From: Actinocrinis puniceicyclus
GTDB taxonomy: Bacteria > Actinomycetota > Actinomycetes > Streptomycetales > Catenulisporaceae
Length of the DNA stretch: 46,089 bases
NCBI RefSeq assembly: GCF_018283645.1
Contig: NZ_JAGSXH010000045.1
Coordinates: 1-46,089, forward strand
Direction of reading: 5' to 3'
Of this stretch, positions 34,574-43,714 are shown piece after piece; position 1 is the stretch's first letter; each line of letters opens with the position of its first letter. The notes under the pieces were generated by a model, which worked only from the letters and a program-made list of their open reading frames with translations, was not told the origin of the DNA and did not search any database. The position numbers and the translations under genes were made by a program.

Positions 34574-36682
34574 GTGCCGCGCCTGATGCTCGCCAGTGAA
34601 TTCCTCCCCGCCTACGCCAAACTCGACCCGCCGGTGCGCGCGCGGGTGCAGTCCGTGTTCGGTAAGTTCGCCGAGCACACCTTCGCCGGACTGCACCTGG
34701 AGAAACTCCAGAACGCGCGCGACGAACGGGTACGCACGATCCGGATCGACAAATTCTGGCGCGGCATCGTGCTGGCCCCGGCCAGCGGCGACCAGTACTG
34801 CCTGATCAATGTCCTGCCACACGACGAGGCCATCGCGTACGCGCGAAGCCGGCTCTTCAGCGTCAACCACGCCCTCGGCGTCATCGAGATGCGCGACGCG
34901 GAGAAACTCGAACTGATCGCACCCGCGCTGCGCATCCAGGCGCAGGCGGCCCCTGAACGGCTCTTCGCGGCGTTCCCCGACAAGGACCTGCTGCGGCTCG
35001 GCATCGAACCAGACCTGCTGCCCCTCGTGCGGGACATCACCAGCGAAGCCGCGCTGCAAGCCGTCGAGCGGCTGCTGCCCCAGGCGCAGGCCGACGTGCT
35101 CACCGCGCTCGCCAGCGGACTGAGCGTCGAGGAGACCTGGGCCGAAGTCAGCGCCGGATACGCCGAACAGTGCGCCGCAGCCGAGAGCGTCGACACCGAG
35201 GACCTCGGCGCCGCCCTGAGCCGCAGCCCCTCCTTCGCGGTGGCCGTGGCTGGCGAAGCGGAACTCGCCGCGATCCTCGACCAGCCCTTCGACTCCTGGC
35301 GAGTCTTTCTGCACCCCAGTCAGCGCCGCCTCGCGTACGCGGCCTCATACGCGGGCCCGGCACTGGTCACCGGAGCCGCCGGCACCGGAAAGACGGTCGT
35401 GGCGCTACACCGCGCCGTCCACCTCGCGCGGCACCGGCCGGCGCTGCCGGTCCTGCTCACCACGTTCACGCGCGCGCTCTCCGACAACCTGCGCGCCTCC
35501 CTCGACCGGCTGGAAACCGGCCAGGAGGTGCTCGCCACCGTCGACGTGCAAGGGGTCGACCAGCTCGCGCACGCGGTCTTCAGCGAGCAGCGCGCGTCAC
35601 TCGGCGAGCACTGGGCAGTGGCCACCGACGCGGACCAGGCCGCCGCCTGGCAGCACGCGCTCGATCTCACGCAGGCGCCCTTCGCGCCGGAGTTCCTCGC
35701 CGACGAATGGGAACACGTCGTCCTCGCCCAAGACCTCACCACCGCGGCGCAATACCTCGCCTGCTCGCGCGCCGGTCGCGGCGAGGCCCTCGGCCCACGG
35801 CAGCGCGAGCAGGTGTGGCAGGCCATCGACATCGCCGCCGCGCAGCTACGCGCCGCGAACAAGTGGACCTTCCTGCAGATCGCGGCCGAGGCAGCCCGCG
35901 TCCAAGCCGGCAAGAGCGCGCCGCGCTACCAGCATGCGGTCATCGACGAAGCACAGGACCTACATCCGGCGCACTGGCGACTCCTGCGGGCGTGCGTCGC
36001 CCCGGGCGCCGACGACCTGTTCCTCGTCGGCGACCCACACCAGCGGATCTACCGCAACAACGCCTCGCTGCGCGCACTGGGCATCGAGGTGCGCGGCCGC
36101 AGCAGGAGACTGACACTCGGGTACCGCAGCACCAGCGAGATCCTGGACTTCGCGGCCGGCATCCTCACCTGCCGGCAGGTCGCCGACCTGGCAGACGGGC
36201 AGAACAGCGACAGCCTCAGCGGCTACCGCTCCCTGCTGCACGGCCGCAAGCCGTTCACACGCGCCGCCGCGCATCGCGCCGAGGAACTCGACGCGCTCGC
36301 CGCACAGATCAAGACCTGGCTCGCCGACGGCGTGCCCGCCGCGTCGATCGCGGTCGCGGCCCGCACCAGGCACCTGGTCGACGAAGCCGCCGAGGCGCTG
36401 CGCGTGCACGGGCTCGAGGTGAGCACCATCGAGAAGGACGCGGGCCGGCAGCCGGGCGTACGCCTGTGCACCATGCACAAGCTCAAGGGCCTGGAATTCC
36501 AGTGCGTCGCCCTCGTGGCGATCGAGTCCGGCGTCGTGCCGCCGACGCGGCTCGGTGCCGACGCCGCCGACCTGCTGCGCGAACGCTGCCTGCTCTTCGT
36601 GGCCGCAACCCGGGCACGGGACGCCCTGTACATCTCCTACAGCGGCGACCAAAGCAGCCTGCTACCCACCCTGGTCGCGTAG
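34574..36682 (+). CDS. UvrD/Rep-type superfamily 1 helicase with N-terminal RelE/ParE-like domain
   Basis: In this 702-residue protein, residues ~5-100 look like a RelE/ParE-fold domain: LASEFLPAYAKLDPPVRARV, LHLEKLQNARDERVRTIRID, WRGIVL and a strand ending VLPHDEAIAYARS. After a helical linker, the SF1 helicase core shows GAAGTGKTVVALHRAVHLA (near 265-280), HAVIDEAQDLHPAHWR (near 457), LVGDPHQRIYRNNAS (487), LTLGYRST (515), TMHKLKGLEFQCVALV (about 633) and LLFVAATRARDALYI (about 675). It probably unwinds or surveys DNA. It starts at GTG 34574 (ATG 34586 possible) with no clear ribosome-binding site, divergent from drmD. Similar RelE-helicase fusions exist in actinomycetes. A link to DISARM is inferred from the shared promoter region only. 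Confidence 0.85.
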   Translation: MPRLMLASEFLPAYAKLDPPVRARVQSVFGKFAEHTFAGLHLEKLQNARDERVRTIRIDKFWRGIVLAPASGDQYCLINVLPHDEAIAYARSRLFSVNHALGVIEMRDAEKLELIAPALRIQAQAAPERLFAAFPDKDLLRLGIEPDLLPLVRDITSEAALQAVERLLPQAQADVLTALASGLSVEETWAEVSAGYAEQCAAAESVDTEDLGAALSRSPSFAVAVAGEAELAAILDQPFDSWRVFLHPSQRRLAYAASYAGPALVTGAAGTGKTVVALHRAVHLARHRPALPVLLTTFTRALSDNLRASLDRLETGQEVLATVDVQGVDQLAHAVFSEQRASLGEHWAVATDADQAAAWQHALDLTQAPFAPEFLADEWEHVVLAQDLTTAAQYLACSRAGRGEALGPRQREQVWQAIDIAAAQLRAANKWTFLQIAAEAARVQAGKSAPRYQHAVIDEAQDLHPAHWRLLRACVAPGADDLFLVGDPHQRIYRNNASLRALGIEVRGRSRRLTLGYRSTSEILDFAAGILTCRQVADLADGQNSDSLSGYRSLLHGRKPFTRAAAHRAEELDALAAQIKTWLADGVPAASIAVAARTRHLVDEAAEALRVHGLEVSTIEKDAGRQPGVRLCTMHKLKGLEFQCVALVAIESGVVPPTRLGADAADLLRERCLLFVAATRARDALYISYSGDQSSLLPTLVA

Positions 36683-37096
36683 CATGGATCTGAAGCCTGA
36701 CCGCCGTCGCCGGTCTACGGTCTTGAGGCGGCTGTATTCGACAGACCCGCAAAACCGCTTCACGGCGGCGTGAAATAAGAATTCGGATATAGCTGCCCTG
36801 GTCAAGCCGTGGCCGAATTCCCCGAGCCGCCGATATCGCTTCCAGGTGATTCCCCGATCACGCGTGAAATGAACGATCGAGCGCAGTTCGCGGCGCCGTT
36901 CGCTCCCCGCCGCACCACCTTCCGCGCCCCTCCTCCCGGCCACCGGCACATATCCGACCCGCGTGAATACGTTCTCTGACCCGGCAGGCTTGACACACCG
37001 CCCCAGGTAAGTTCTTATTCTGATAATGTGCCGCAGCCGGAGGTAGCACGCACTTGGCTGACTTCATGATCGTGCTAGTACGGCAGCCGCCAATTG
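36683..37096. other. Gene-free, lower-GC stretch between the helicase and the IS remnant
   Basis: There is no supportable gene in these 414 bases. They are more AT-rich than their surroundings (for example around 36770-36850 and 37000-37030). A promoter-like pair, TTGACA 36990-36995 and TCTTAT 37013-37018 with a 17-base spacer, faces plus-strand sequence that has no gene. TGCTAGT occurs at 37073-37079 and 37095-37101, close to the end of the transposase frame, and may mark an IS end. It looks like the scar region of the insertion. Confidence 0.4.
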
Positions 37097-37640
37097 CTAG
37101 TTGACCAGGGTGTATGTGCGGTTGAGTCGTGCGCGGTGGTGGAACCAGCGGGCTCGGGCCTGGTGTCGGCGTCGCCAGGTGAGCCAGTGTTCGAGGTGCG
37201 CGTCGGGTTTGGCGCGGTGCAGGGCTGCGGCGAGCAGGTGTTGTATTTCGTGGACGGTCAGCGGGATCAGGCCGGGGTCGCGGGGCGGCGGCTGGTCTGG
37301 GCGCACCGGAGGCGGTGCTTGGGTGCCGGTGCGGCGCCTGAGCTACGCGGCGACGACGGCGCAGATCGCCAGGGCGGCCATGACCAACACGGTGTGGCGC
37401 GCGATGGCGGTGTAGAGGCGTGCCTGGCACTGGTCCAGGCCGAGGTAGTCCTTGCCGAACTGGTAGTTCTCCTCGCACGGCCAGCGCAGCCCGGCCGCTT
37501 TGATCAGCCGGGCCATGCTCAGCACCTGTCCTTCGGGCACGTGGCAGTAGTGGAAGGCCAACTCGCCGCTGCGTAGGTGGCGACGGATCAGCAGGTGGTG
37601 GCGTGGGCTGTCGGTGGCGATCCACGCCCAGGCGTAAGCC
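37097..37640 (-). pseudogene. IS701-like transposase remnant with in-frame amber stop
   Basis: The reading frame from about 37640 down to TAG 37097-37099 shows a DDE-transposase C-terminal half of IS701/IS4-like type. Recognisable parts are AWIATDSPRHHLLIRRHLR, GELAFHYCHVPEGQVLSMARL and GLRWPCEENYQFGKDYLGLDQ, in which the EE/E region is the third catalytic acid area. ARHTVLVMAALAICAVVAA follows, and further on IPLTVHEIQHLL and WLTWRRRHQARARWFHHRA. A TAG at 37343-37345 interrupts the same frame (not a frameshift). The N-terminal part is missing; at about 37640 it runs directly into the S9 peptidase. The transposase cannot be active. Confidence 0.8.
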
Positions 37641-39524
37641 TGGATCGGCGGCGCTGCCGTACTCGGGCACCCAGCTGGGGCCCAGGCCCGACAGTTCGTA
37701 GCGGGCCATGTCGAGCAGCGGGGACATGCACACGGCGGCGGCATAGCGCTCGGGGTGCTGGGTGAGCGCCGCGCCGATCAGCAGCCCGCCGTTGGAGATG
37801 CCCATGATCGCGAGCCGGCCCGGCTGCGTCCAGCCCGCCTCGACCAGGTGCGCCGCGGCCGCGTCGAAGTCGTCGAAGCTGTTCTGCTTGCGGTCCGCGC
37901 ACCCGTCGCGGTGCCACCGTTCGCCCTCGTCGCCGCCGCCGCGCACGCACGCGGCCGCGAAGACGCCGCCGGCCCGGGTCCAGGAGAGCACCTCGGGCGC
38001 GAACTTGGCCGACACCGGGGTGCCGAAGCCGCCGTAGCCGAACAGTATGGTCGGCCGCGGCCGATCCGGGCAGGCGCTCGGGCCGACCACGAACATCCGC
38101 ACCGTCGTGCCGTCCCGCGAGGTGAACGACTCCTGACGGGCTGTCACGCCGAGGTGGTCGAAATCGCCGCCGCGCCGGCGGGCGGCCTCGCCGCCGGCTT
38201 GCCGGGCGGCCCCGCCGGCCCGCTCCCGTGGTCCTGGCGCGATGCGCGCGGCGGCCCACACCCGCGTGTGCCGCGTCCGCGCGTCGTAGTGCATGATCCG
38301 CGGTGGCGTGGCGAAATCCGTGTAGGCGAACCAGGCCTCGGATCCGCCGCCGGGGCGCACCGAGAAATCGCCGATCGTGCCGACCCCGGGCAGCGGCACC
38401 GTCCCGGTCTGCCGGCCGTCGGCCAGGTCGTGCACCGTGATCTCGGCCGCGCTGTGGCGCAGCCACGCCGCCAGGCCGACCGGACGCCCCGCGTCGCCGC
38501 CGTCGAGCACGGCGAAGTCCGTCAGCACCGCTCCCGGGCGTTCCGTGATCACCGTGCGCCAGGCGTCCGCCGACGCCCGCGCGGGCGTGCACGCCACGAC
38601 ACGGCCGAACGGCGCCTCGTGCCGGGTGCGCAGCCACATCGTCCCGTCGGGGCCGGTACCGGGCAGGATGTGCACTCGGGTGCGCGCCGACCCGCCGGTC
38701 TGCACCGGCCGCAACTCGGGCCGGTCCGGCGCGGCGACGGTCAGGTCGGCCAGATAGACATCGGAGCCGGGCGCCGTGCCCTCGGCGGCCGTGATCGTCA
38801 GCCAGCGCCCGTCCGCGGTGACGGCCACGGTGTAGAACTGGGTGCGCCCGCGCCCCTCGCCGAAGACCAGGGCGTCCGCGTCCGGGCGGGATCCGACCCG
38901 GTGCAGCCAGATCCGGCGGTGGTAGCGCCGGTCGCCGCACTGCGCCCCGGCCGGTGAGCACCTGACGTAGTAGAGCATTTCGCCGCCGGGCAGCCAGCCG
39001 AGCGACCGGCCCCGGATCCGGTCGATCGGGCCGTCGACGGTCAGCCCGCTGCGCACGTCGAGCACGTACAGCGACGCGTCCTCGGTGCCGTCGCGCGAGA
39101 TCTGGTACGCGAGCCGGTCGCCTTCCACCGACGGCTGCCAGGCCTCCAGCGTGGTGCGGCCGGACGGGTCCGCCGCGTTCAGGTCCAGCAGGGGGCGCTC
39201 ACGGCCGCCTTCCCGGACGAACAGCACGGGCAGTTCCTCGCCCGCCCGCTGCCGTGGGACGAAGATCCGGTCGCCGCGCACCTTGGGCGTCAGCACCCGG
39301 TCCAGCGCGCTGAACGCCGCCACGTGCGCGTGCCAGCGGTCCGCGTCCGGCCATTGTGCGCGCGCGGCGCTGTACAGGGTTTCCTGTTCGGCGGTCCAGC
39401 GCAGCACCCGCGGGTCGTCGGCGTCCTCCAGCCAGCGGTACGGATCGGGCACCGCCAGGCCGTGGACCGCGTCGCCTGGATCTTCGCGAGCCGCGTCGGG
39501 GTACCGGTGCGCGGACGCGGTCAC
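37641..39524 (-). pseudogene. Prolyl-oligopeptidase family (S9) peptidase, C-terminally truncated by the IS remnant
   Basis: The N-terminal part is a POP-type peptidase. It opens DAVHGLAVPDPYRWLEDADD (residues about 18-37), followed by a beta-propeller and then the hydrolase domain: ILFGYGGFGTPVSAKFAPEV, VFAAACVRGGGDEGERWHRD and nucleophile motif IMGISNGGLLIGAALTQHPE (Ser577). Homology stops after WVPEYGSAADP at about 37641. The catalytic Asp and His, which lie further on in S9 enzymes, are gone. The frame continues through the IS remnant to 36858 as an 888-residue chimera. GTG 39524 overlaps the maturase stop as GTGA (4 bp). In RiPP operons such a peptidase typically removes the leader peptide; here it is expected to be inactive, so another protease may substitute. 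Confidence 0.88.
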
Positions 39525-40726
39525 AGGCGCCCGGTCTCGGCCAGGTAGTCGAGCAGCGCCGCGTCCACGGCGTCACGGAAGGCCGCGACGTCCGCGTCGT
39601 CCGGGCTGGGGTCGTACATGTCGCCGCAGGAGATCCAGCGCTCGCGTGTCTGCTCGGTCGGAAGGAATCCGTCCGTGGTGCTGCCGACCTGCCATCCCGG
39701 CTTGCCGGCGGTCTCCCAGCAGCTTGACAGCGTCCCGTCCGCGTTGACCACCGCGCCGTAGCGGCCGTCGCCGTATCCGCAGGTGCGGCAGGGTGCCAGC
39801 GCCCGCGGGCGCGGCACCTTGAAACCCAGTTCGAGCGCCTGGCGCTGCCAACGCGAGAACCAGGCGGAGAGGTTGCGGGTGTACTCCAGATCGTTGCCGT
39901 ACCCGACGCCCATGTCGCGGATCTGGTCGAACGAGATGGTGCACCGCGAGGTGTCCAGCGCTGCCGCGAGCCGAGCCAGAAGGCTGTCGATCCCCCGGTA
40001 GTTGCGGTGCGAGACGTTGACCCGCAGCGCCCACGCGATCGGCGTGGCCTCGCTGGCGCGCGCCACGTTGTGGACGATGGCGTCGAAGGTCCCGCCGCTC
40101 GATCGGCGGATCCGGATGCGGTCGTGGTCCGGCTGGTCGCCGTCGAAGGTCACCTGGATGAAGCGCAGCCTGGCGTCCCACAGGTCCTTCGCCAGCTTCG
40201 GGGTGAGCAAGGTGGCGTTGGAGATCATCCAGGCGGAGGCCAGCCCGTAGTCGGCGGCCCGGGTGAGCAGTTCCACGCAACCGGACGGGTTCAGCAGCGG
40301 TTCCCCGCCGAACAGCAGGATGCTGAGCCGGTCGAGGCCGGAGGCGTCCATCTGGCGGCGGGAGAACTCCAGGATCGAGGTGATCCGCTCCGAGGTCAGC
40401 CGGGAGTGGGTGATCCGGGGCGGCCGGTTGCCGCCGCTGAGGTCCTGCCCGACGTTCTGGAAGCAGTATCCGCAGCCCAGGTTGCAGTCCGTGCTGGTCA
40501 GCACGGTCAGCGAGTACAGGTGGTCGGTCGGCGCGGTGAACAGTCCGCGCTCGCGCAGTTGCCGGTCCGCGGCCGGCCTGAGGGTGCCCTCGGGGGACAC
40601 CTGCCCGGCGCCGAGCCGCGCGATGCCGCCGGGTCCGAGGAACCAGTAGTTCTTGCGGCCGGCGAGGATCCGCGTCCCGCCGAGCTGTCCGGCGCGGCTC
40701 TGCAGACCGGTGTGTTCCGGGCTCAC
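39521..40726 (-). CDS. Radical SAM/SPASM peptide maturase
   Basis: This 401-residue enzyme binds a 4Fe-4S cluster through TSTDCNLGCGYCFQN (Cys81, Cys85, Cys88; CX3CX2C) and uses S-adenosylmethionine radical chemistry. LLFGGEPLLNPSG (GGE motif) and VTFDGDQPDHDRIR follow. A C-terminal SPASM region has CRTCGYGDGRYGAVVNADG, SSCWETAG and ISCGDMYDP (Cys at about 314, 317, 336 and 366), enough for auxiliary clusters. It should modify the core of the 47-residue precursor encoded upstream on the same strand. GTG 40726 has GGAGGT just before it and was chosen over ATG 40780, whose extra 18 residues are not conserved-looking. Reaction type (thioether, carbon-carbon or other crosslink) cannot be told from this sequence. 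Confidence 0.92.
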   Translation of the reverse strand: MSPEHTGLQSRAGQLGGTRILAGRKNYWFLGPGGIARLGAGQVSPEGTLRPAADRQLRERGLFTAPTDHLYSLTVLTSTDCNLGCGYCFQNVGQDLSGGNRPPRITHSRLTSERITSILEFSRRQMDASGLDRLSILLFGGEPLLNPSGCVELLTRAADYGLASAWMISNATLLTPKLAKDLWDARLRFIQVTFDGDQPDHDRIRIRRSSGGTFDAIVHNVARASEATPIAWALRVNVSHRNYRGIDSLLARLAAALDTSRCTISFDQIRDMGVGYGNDLEYTRNLSAWFSRWQRQALELGFKVPRPRALAPCRTCGYGDGRYGAVVNADGTLSSCWETAGKPGWQVGSTTDGFLPTEQTRERWISCGDMYDPSPDDADVAAFRDAVDAALLDYLAETGRL

Positions 40727-40884
40727 GGCAACCTCCGTAGCGTTCGATATGCAGCGTTCTTCGATCCCCGGCCGCCCCATGGGCCCGCTGACGGCTTTCG
40801 CAGGACTCTCGTGGGTCGGGCGGGCGTCGCCGGACCCGACGAGGTGGTGCGTGGTCGGTGCCGGGCCATCCGGCCTCGCGGCCC

Positions 40885-40905
40885 GCCTGCCGTCACCGGG
40901 CAGGC
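40885..40905 (-). terminator. Hairpin between precursor and maturase genes
   Basis: GCCTGCC at 40885-40891 and GGCAGGC at 40899-40905 form a perfect 7-bp stem with a 7-base loop, 41 bases after the precursor stop in the direction of transcription. It is placed to act as a partial terminator giving more precursor than enzyme, a common arrangement in RiPP operons. No T-run follows. Confidence 0.45.
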
Positions 40906-40945
40906 CGCCCGTCGAGAGGCCGAATGTCCCGGGCCGATCCTCAGC

Positions 40946-41089
40946 TCACAGCTGTGAGGCGGAGTTGAACTGACAGCCCGCGTTCAGCTCCTCGTCCTCC
41001 TCGTCGCTGTGCGCGACGACCTCGATCTCGTCGGTCTCTCCGGGAGCCGTCTCCGCGGCCTCGGGCTCCTGGTCCTCGAGTTCCGGCAT
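40946..41089 (-). CDS. RiPP precursor peptide (47 residues)
   Basis: This small gene starts ATG 41089 with AGGAGGG at 41094-41100 (a near-perfect ribosome-binding site) and ends with TGA at 40946-40948. The product begins MPELEDQEPEAAETAPG and ends ELNAGCQFNSASQL. Sixteen of 47 residues are Asp/Glu and there is no Lys or Arg, typical of an acidic leader. The last 13 residues carry the only Cys (39) and the only Phe (41). The acidic leader, short Cys/Phe/Asn/Ser tail and adjacent SPASM maturase make it a substrate for radical SAM modification. The C-terminal FNS resembles the F-x-S of FxSxx-type maturase substrates, but with two more residues after it. The last 12 bases are a perfect palindrome, which may be chance. 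Confidence 0.85.
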   Translation of the reverse strand: MPELEDQEPEAAETAPGETDEIEVVAHSDEEDEELNAGCQFNSASQL

Positions 41090-41513
41090 TGCGCCCTCCT
41101 ATCGTCGGTCACACTGCGGAGCCGGTACCGCTCCGCTGACTTACCGTGACCGTAGGCGGGCCCGGTTCGGCGCCGTTCAAAGCGCGGTACGGATCCGGTT
41201 AATCAGCAGGCTGCGTCCAGAGCCGCACTCGCGCCGGCAACGGATACGTACGGGAAACGGGAACTGAAGCGGGAGTGGAGAGGGTGCCGGGACGGCACGG
41301 TACCGAGGACTGCGGCTGGTGCGGCAATCACCGCCTGCACAGTGAGATAGGTCACGTTCTCCCGCCAGAAGCGGAGCAGAGCCCTGTCTCACCTGCCACA
41401 TGGCGCAGACGCCTCTCCTCGAATCCCAACCGTCGTGCCTGGGTCGACGACCGATATGCTCAGCGTCCTGAGAGGGGTTGACGGATCGTCAGATACCACG
41501 TGACCATTTGTCC
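41090..41513. promoter_or_regulatory. Divergent regulatory region between RiPP operon and P450 unit
   Basis: These 424 bases hold the ribosome-binding site of the precursor and must hold promoters in both directions. TTGACG at 41478-41483 lacks a good -10 and lies too close to ATG 41514 to be convincing. AGAGGGG at 41471-41477 abuts it. No gene or large repeat is supported; short frames here have no recognisable content. Confidence 0.4.
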
Positions 41514-42710
41514 ATGACGGAACTTCCTCGGTTGCCGTTCGACAACCCGGGCATCATCGGCATCGCGCCCCAGATGCTCGCGCTGCAAAAGGAGGGGCCG
41601 ATCACCAAGGTGCGGACCGCCGGTGAAGACGCCTGGCTGGTCACCCGCTACGACGAGGTGCGCACGCTGCTCGCCGACCGCAGGCTCGGCCTGAGCCACC
41701 CCGACCCGCAGCGCTCGGCCGAGAACGCGGCCAGGGGCTTCATGGTGGCACTGATGGCCGGGGACGACTTCGACACCGAACGCCCCAGGCACGCGCAGAT
41801 GCGCTCGCTGCTGGTGCCACGGTTCTCGCCGCGCCGGATGAGGCTCATGAAGAGCCGGATCGACCAGCACGTGGAGGAGCTTCTCGACCAGTTCGCCGCC
41901 GGCACCCCTCCGGTCGACCTGCATCGGGCGCTGTCGTTCCCGTTGCCGACCATGGTGGTGTGCGACCTGCTCGGCGTGCCGCTGGCCGACCGGGAGCGGT
42001 TCGGGCTGTGGGCGAGAGGCACTTTCGACCAAAGCGACAACGAACGCGCGGCGAACACGTTCGGCAAGGTCGTCGACTACATCACCGAACTGGTCGTGCG
42101 CAAGCGGTCCGAGCCGGGCGACGACATCCTCTCCGAATTGATCGCCGAGGACGGCGGCGCCCTGTCCGACGCGTACATCGCCCAGTTGGGCTGCGCCGTG
42201 CTGTTGTTCGGCTACGAGACCACCATCGTGCGCATCGACCTGGGCACCCTGTTGCTGCTGCGCAATCCGCGCCAGCGCGCCCTGCTGGCCGAGCGTCCGG
42301 AACTGGCGCCGGCCGCGGTCGAGGAGATCCTGCGCCTGGGGGTGGGCGGCAAGGGATCCAACGCGCTGATACCCCGCTACGCGCACAGCGACATCGCCGT
42401 CGGCGACACGGTGATCCGGGCCGGGGACGCGGTGAGACTCGCCATCGGCGCGGCCAACTACGACGACAGGGTGTTCCCCGACAGCGACCTGTTCGACGTG
42501 ACCCGGGTCAAACCCAAGACACACCTGGCCTTCGGCGGCGGCACCCGGCACTGTATCGGCCGCGTGCTGGCCCGCATCGAGCTGACCGCGGTGTTCGAGC
42601 GGCTCTTCCGGGTCCTGCCCGACCTGCGGCTCGCGGTGCCGGAGGAGTCGCTGCGCTGGCAGGAGCACCGGATCACGGGCGGATTCGACGAAATCCCCGT
42701 CACCTTCTAG
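41514..42710 (+). CDS. Cytochrome P450
   Basis: This 398-residue P450 of usual bacterial length should hydroxylate or oxidise a substrate with electrons from a ferredoxin pair encoded elsewhere. The heme loop is [11 protein letters not shown], with heme ligand Cys347. The ExxR helix is in [10 protein letters not shown]. The I-helix reads [13 protein letters not shown], where Glu235-Thr replaces the common AGxxT pattern but keeps the acid-Thr pair. The N-terminus has [10 protein letters not shown], without a membrane anchor. ATG 41514 was chosen over TTG 41478; neither has a strong ribosome-binding site. It is transcribed away from the RiPP operon and leads a run of oxygenase, transporter and dehydrogenase genes on the plus strand. 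Whether it acts on the RiPP or on another product is open. Confidence 0.9.
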   Translation: MTELPRLPFDNPGIIGIAPQMLALQKEGPITKVRTAGEDAWLVTRYDEVRTLLADRRLGLSHPDPQRSAENAARGFMVALMAGDDFDTERPRHAQMRSLLVPRFSPRRMRLMKSRIDQHVEELLDQFAAGTPPVDLHRALSFPLPTMVVCDLLGVPLADRERFGLWARGTFDQSDNERAANTFGKVVDYITELVVRKRSEPGDDILSELIAEDGGALSDAYIAQLGCAVLLFGYETTIVRIDLGTLLLLRNPRQRALLAERPELAPAAVEEILRLGVGGKGSNALIPRYAHSDIAVGDTVIRAGDAVRLAIGAANYDDRVFPDSDLFDVTRVKPKTHLAFGGGTRHCIGRVLARIELTAVFERLFRVLPDLRLAVPEESLRWQEHRITGGFDEIPVTF

Positions 42711-42749
42711 GCATCCGGCACGAGCGGACACGCAGCAGTCCACCGTTGA

Positions 42750-43661
<912 letters not shown>

Positions 43662-43714
43662 CCTCGTCGCACCCGCCGCAACCGTCCCCCTCACGAACGC
43701 CTGGTAGGCAGCGC

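Noticed and set aside
29338-34599. 1753-residue plus-strand frame opposite drmD and drmMI
   Set aside because: It is an Arg/Gln/His/Pro-rich shadow of GC-rich antisense codons with no domain. The minus strand holds two complete, motif-rich DISARM proteins.
37097-37760. Frameshift in the transposase remnant
   Set aside because: The two transposase segments are 438 bases apart in phase, so they are in the same frame. The break is the single stop codon TAG at 37343-37345.
40946-40957. Perfect 12-bp palindrome TCACAGCTGTGA as an operator
   Set aside because: It lies over the stop codon of the precursor rather than in a promoter and could be chance. No second copy was seen in the divergent region.
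41478-41506. Sigma-70-type promoter directly before the P450 gene
   Set aside because: TTGACG is present but the element 17 bases on (TGACCA) is a poor -10, and the distance to ATG 41514 is too short.
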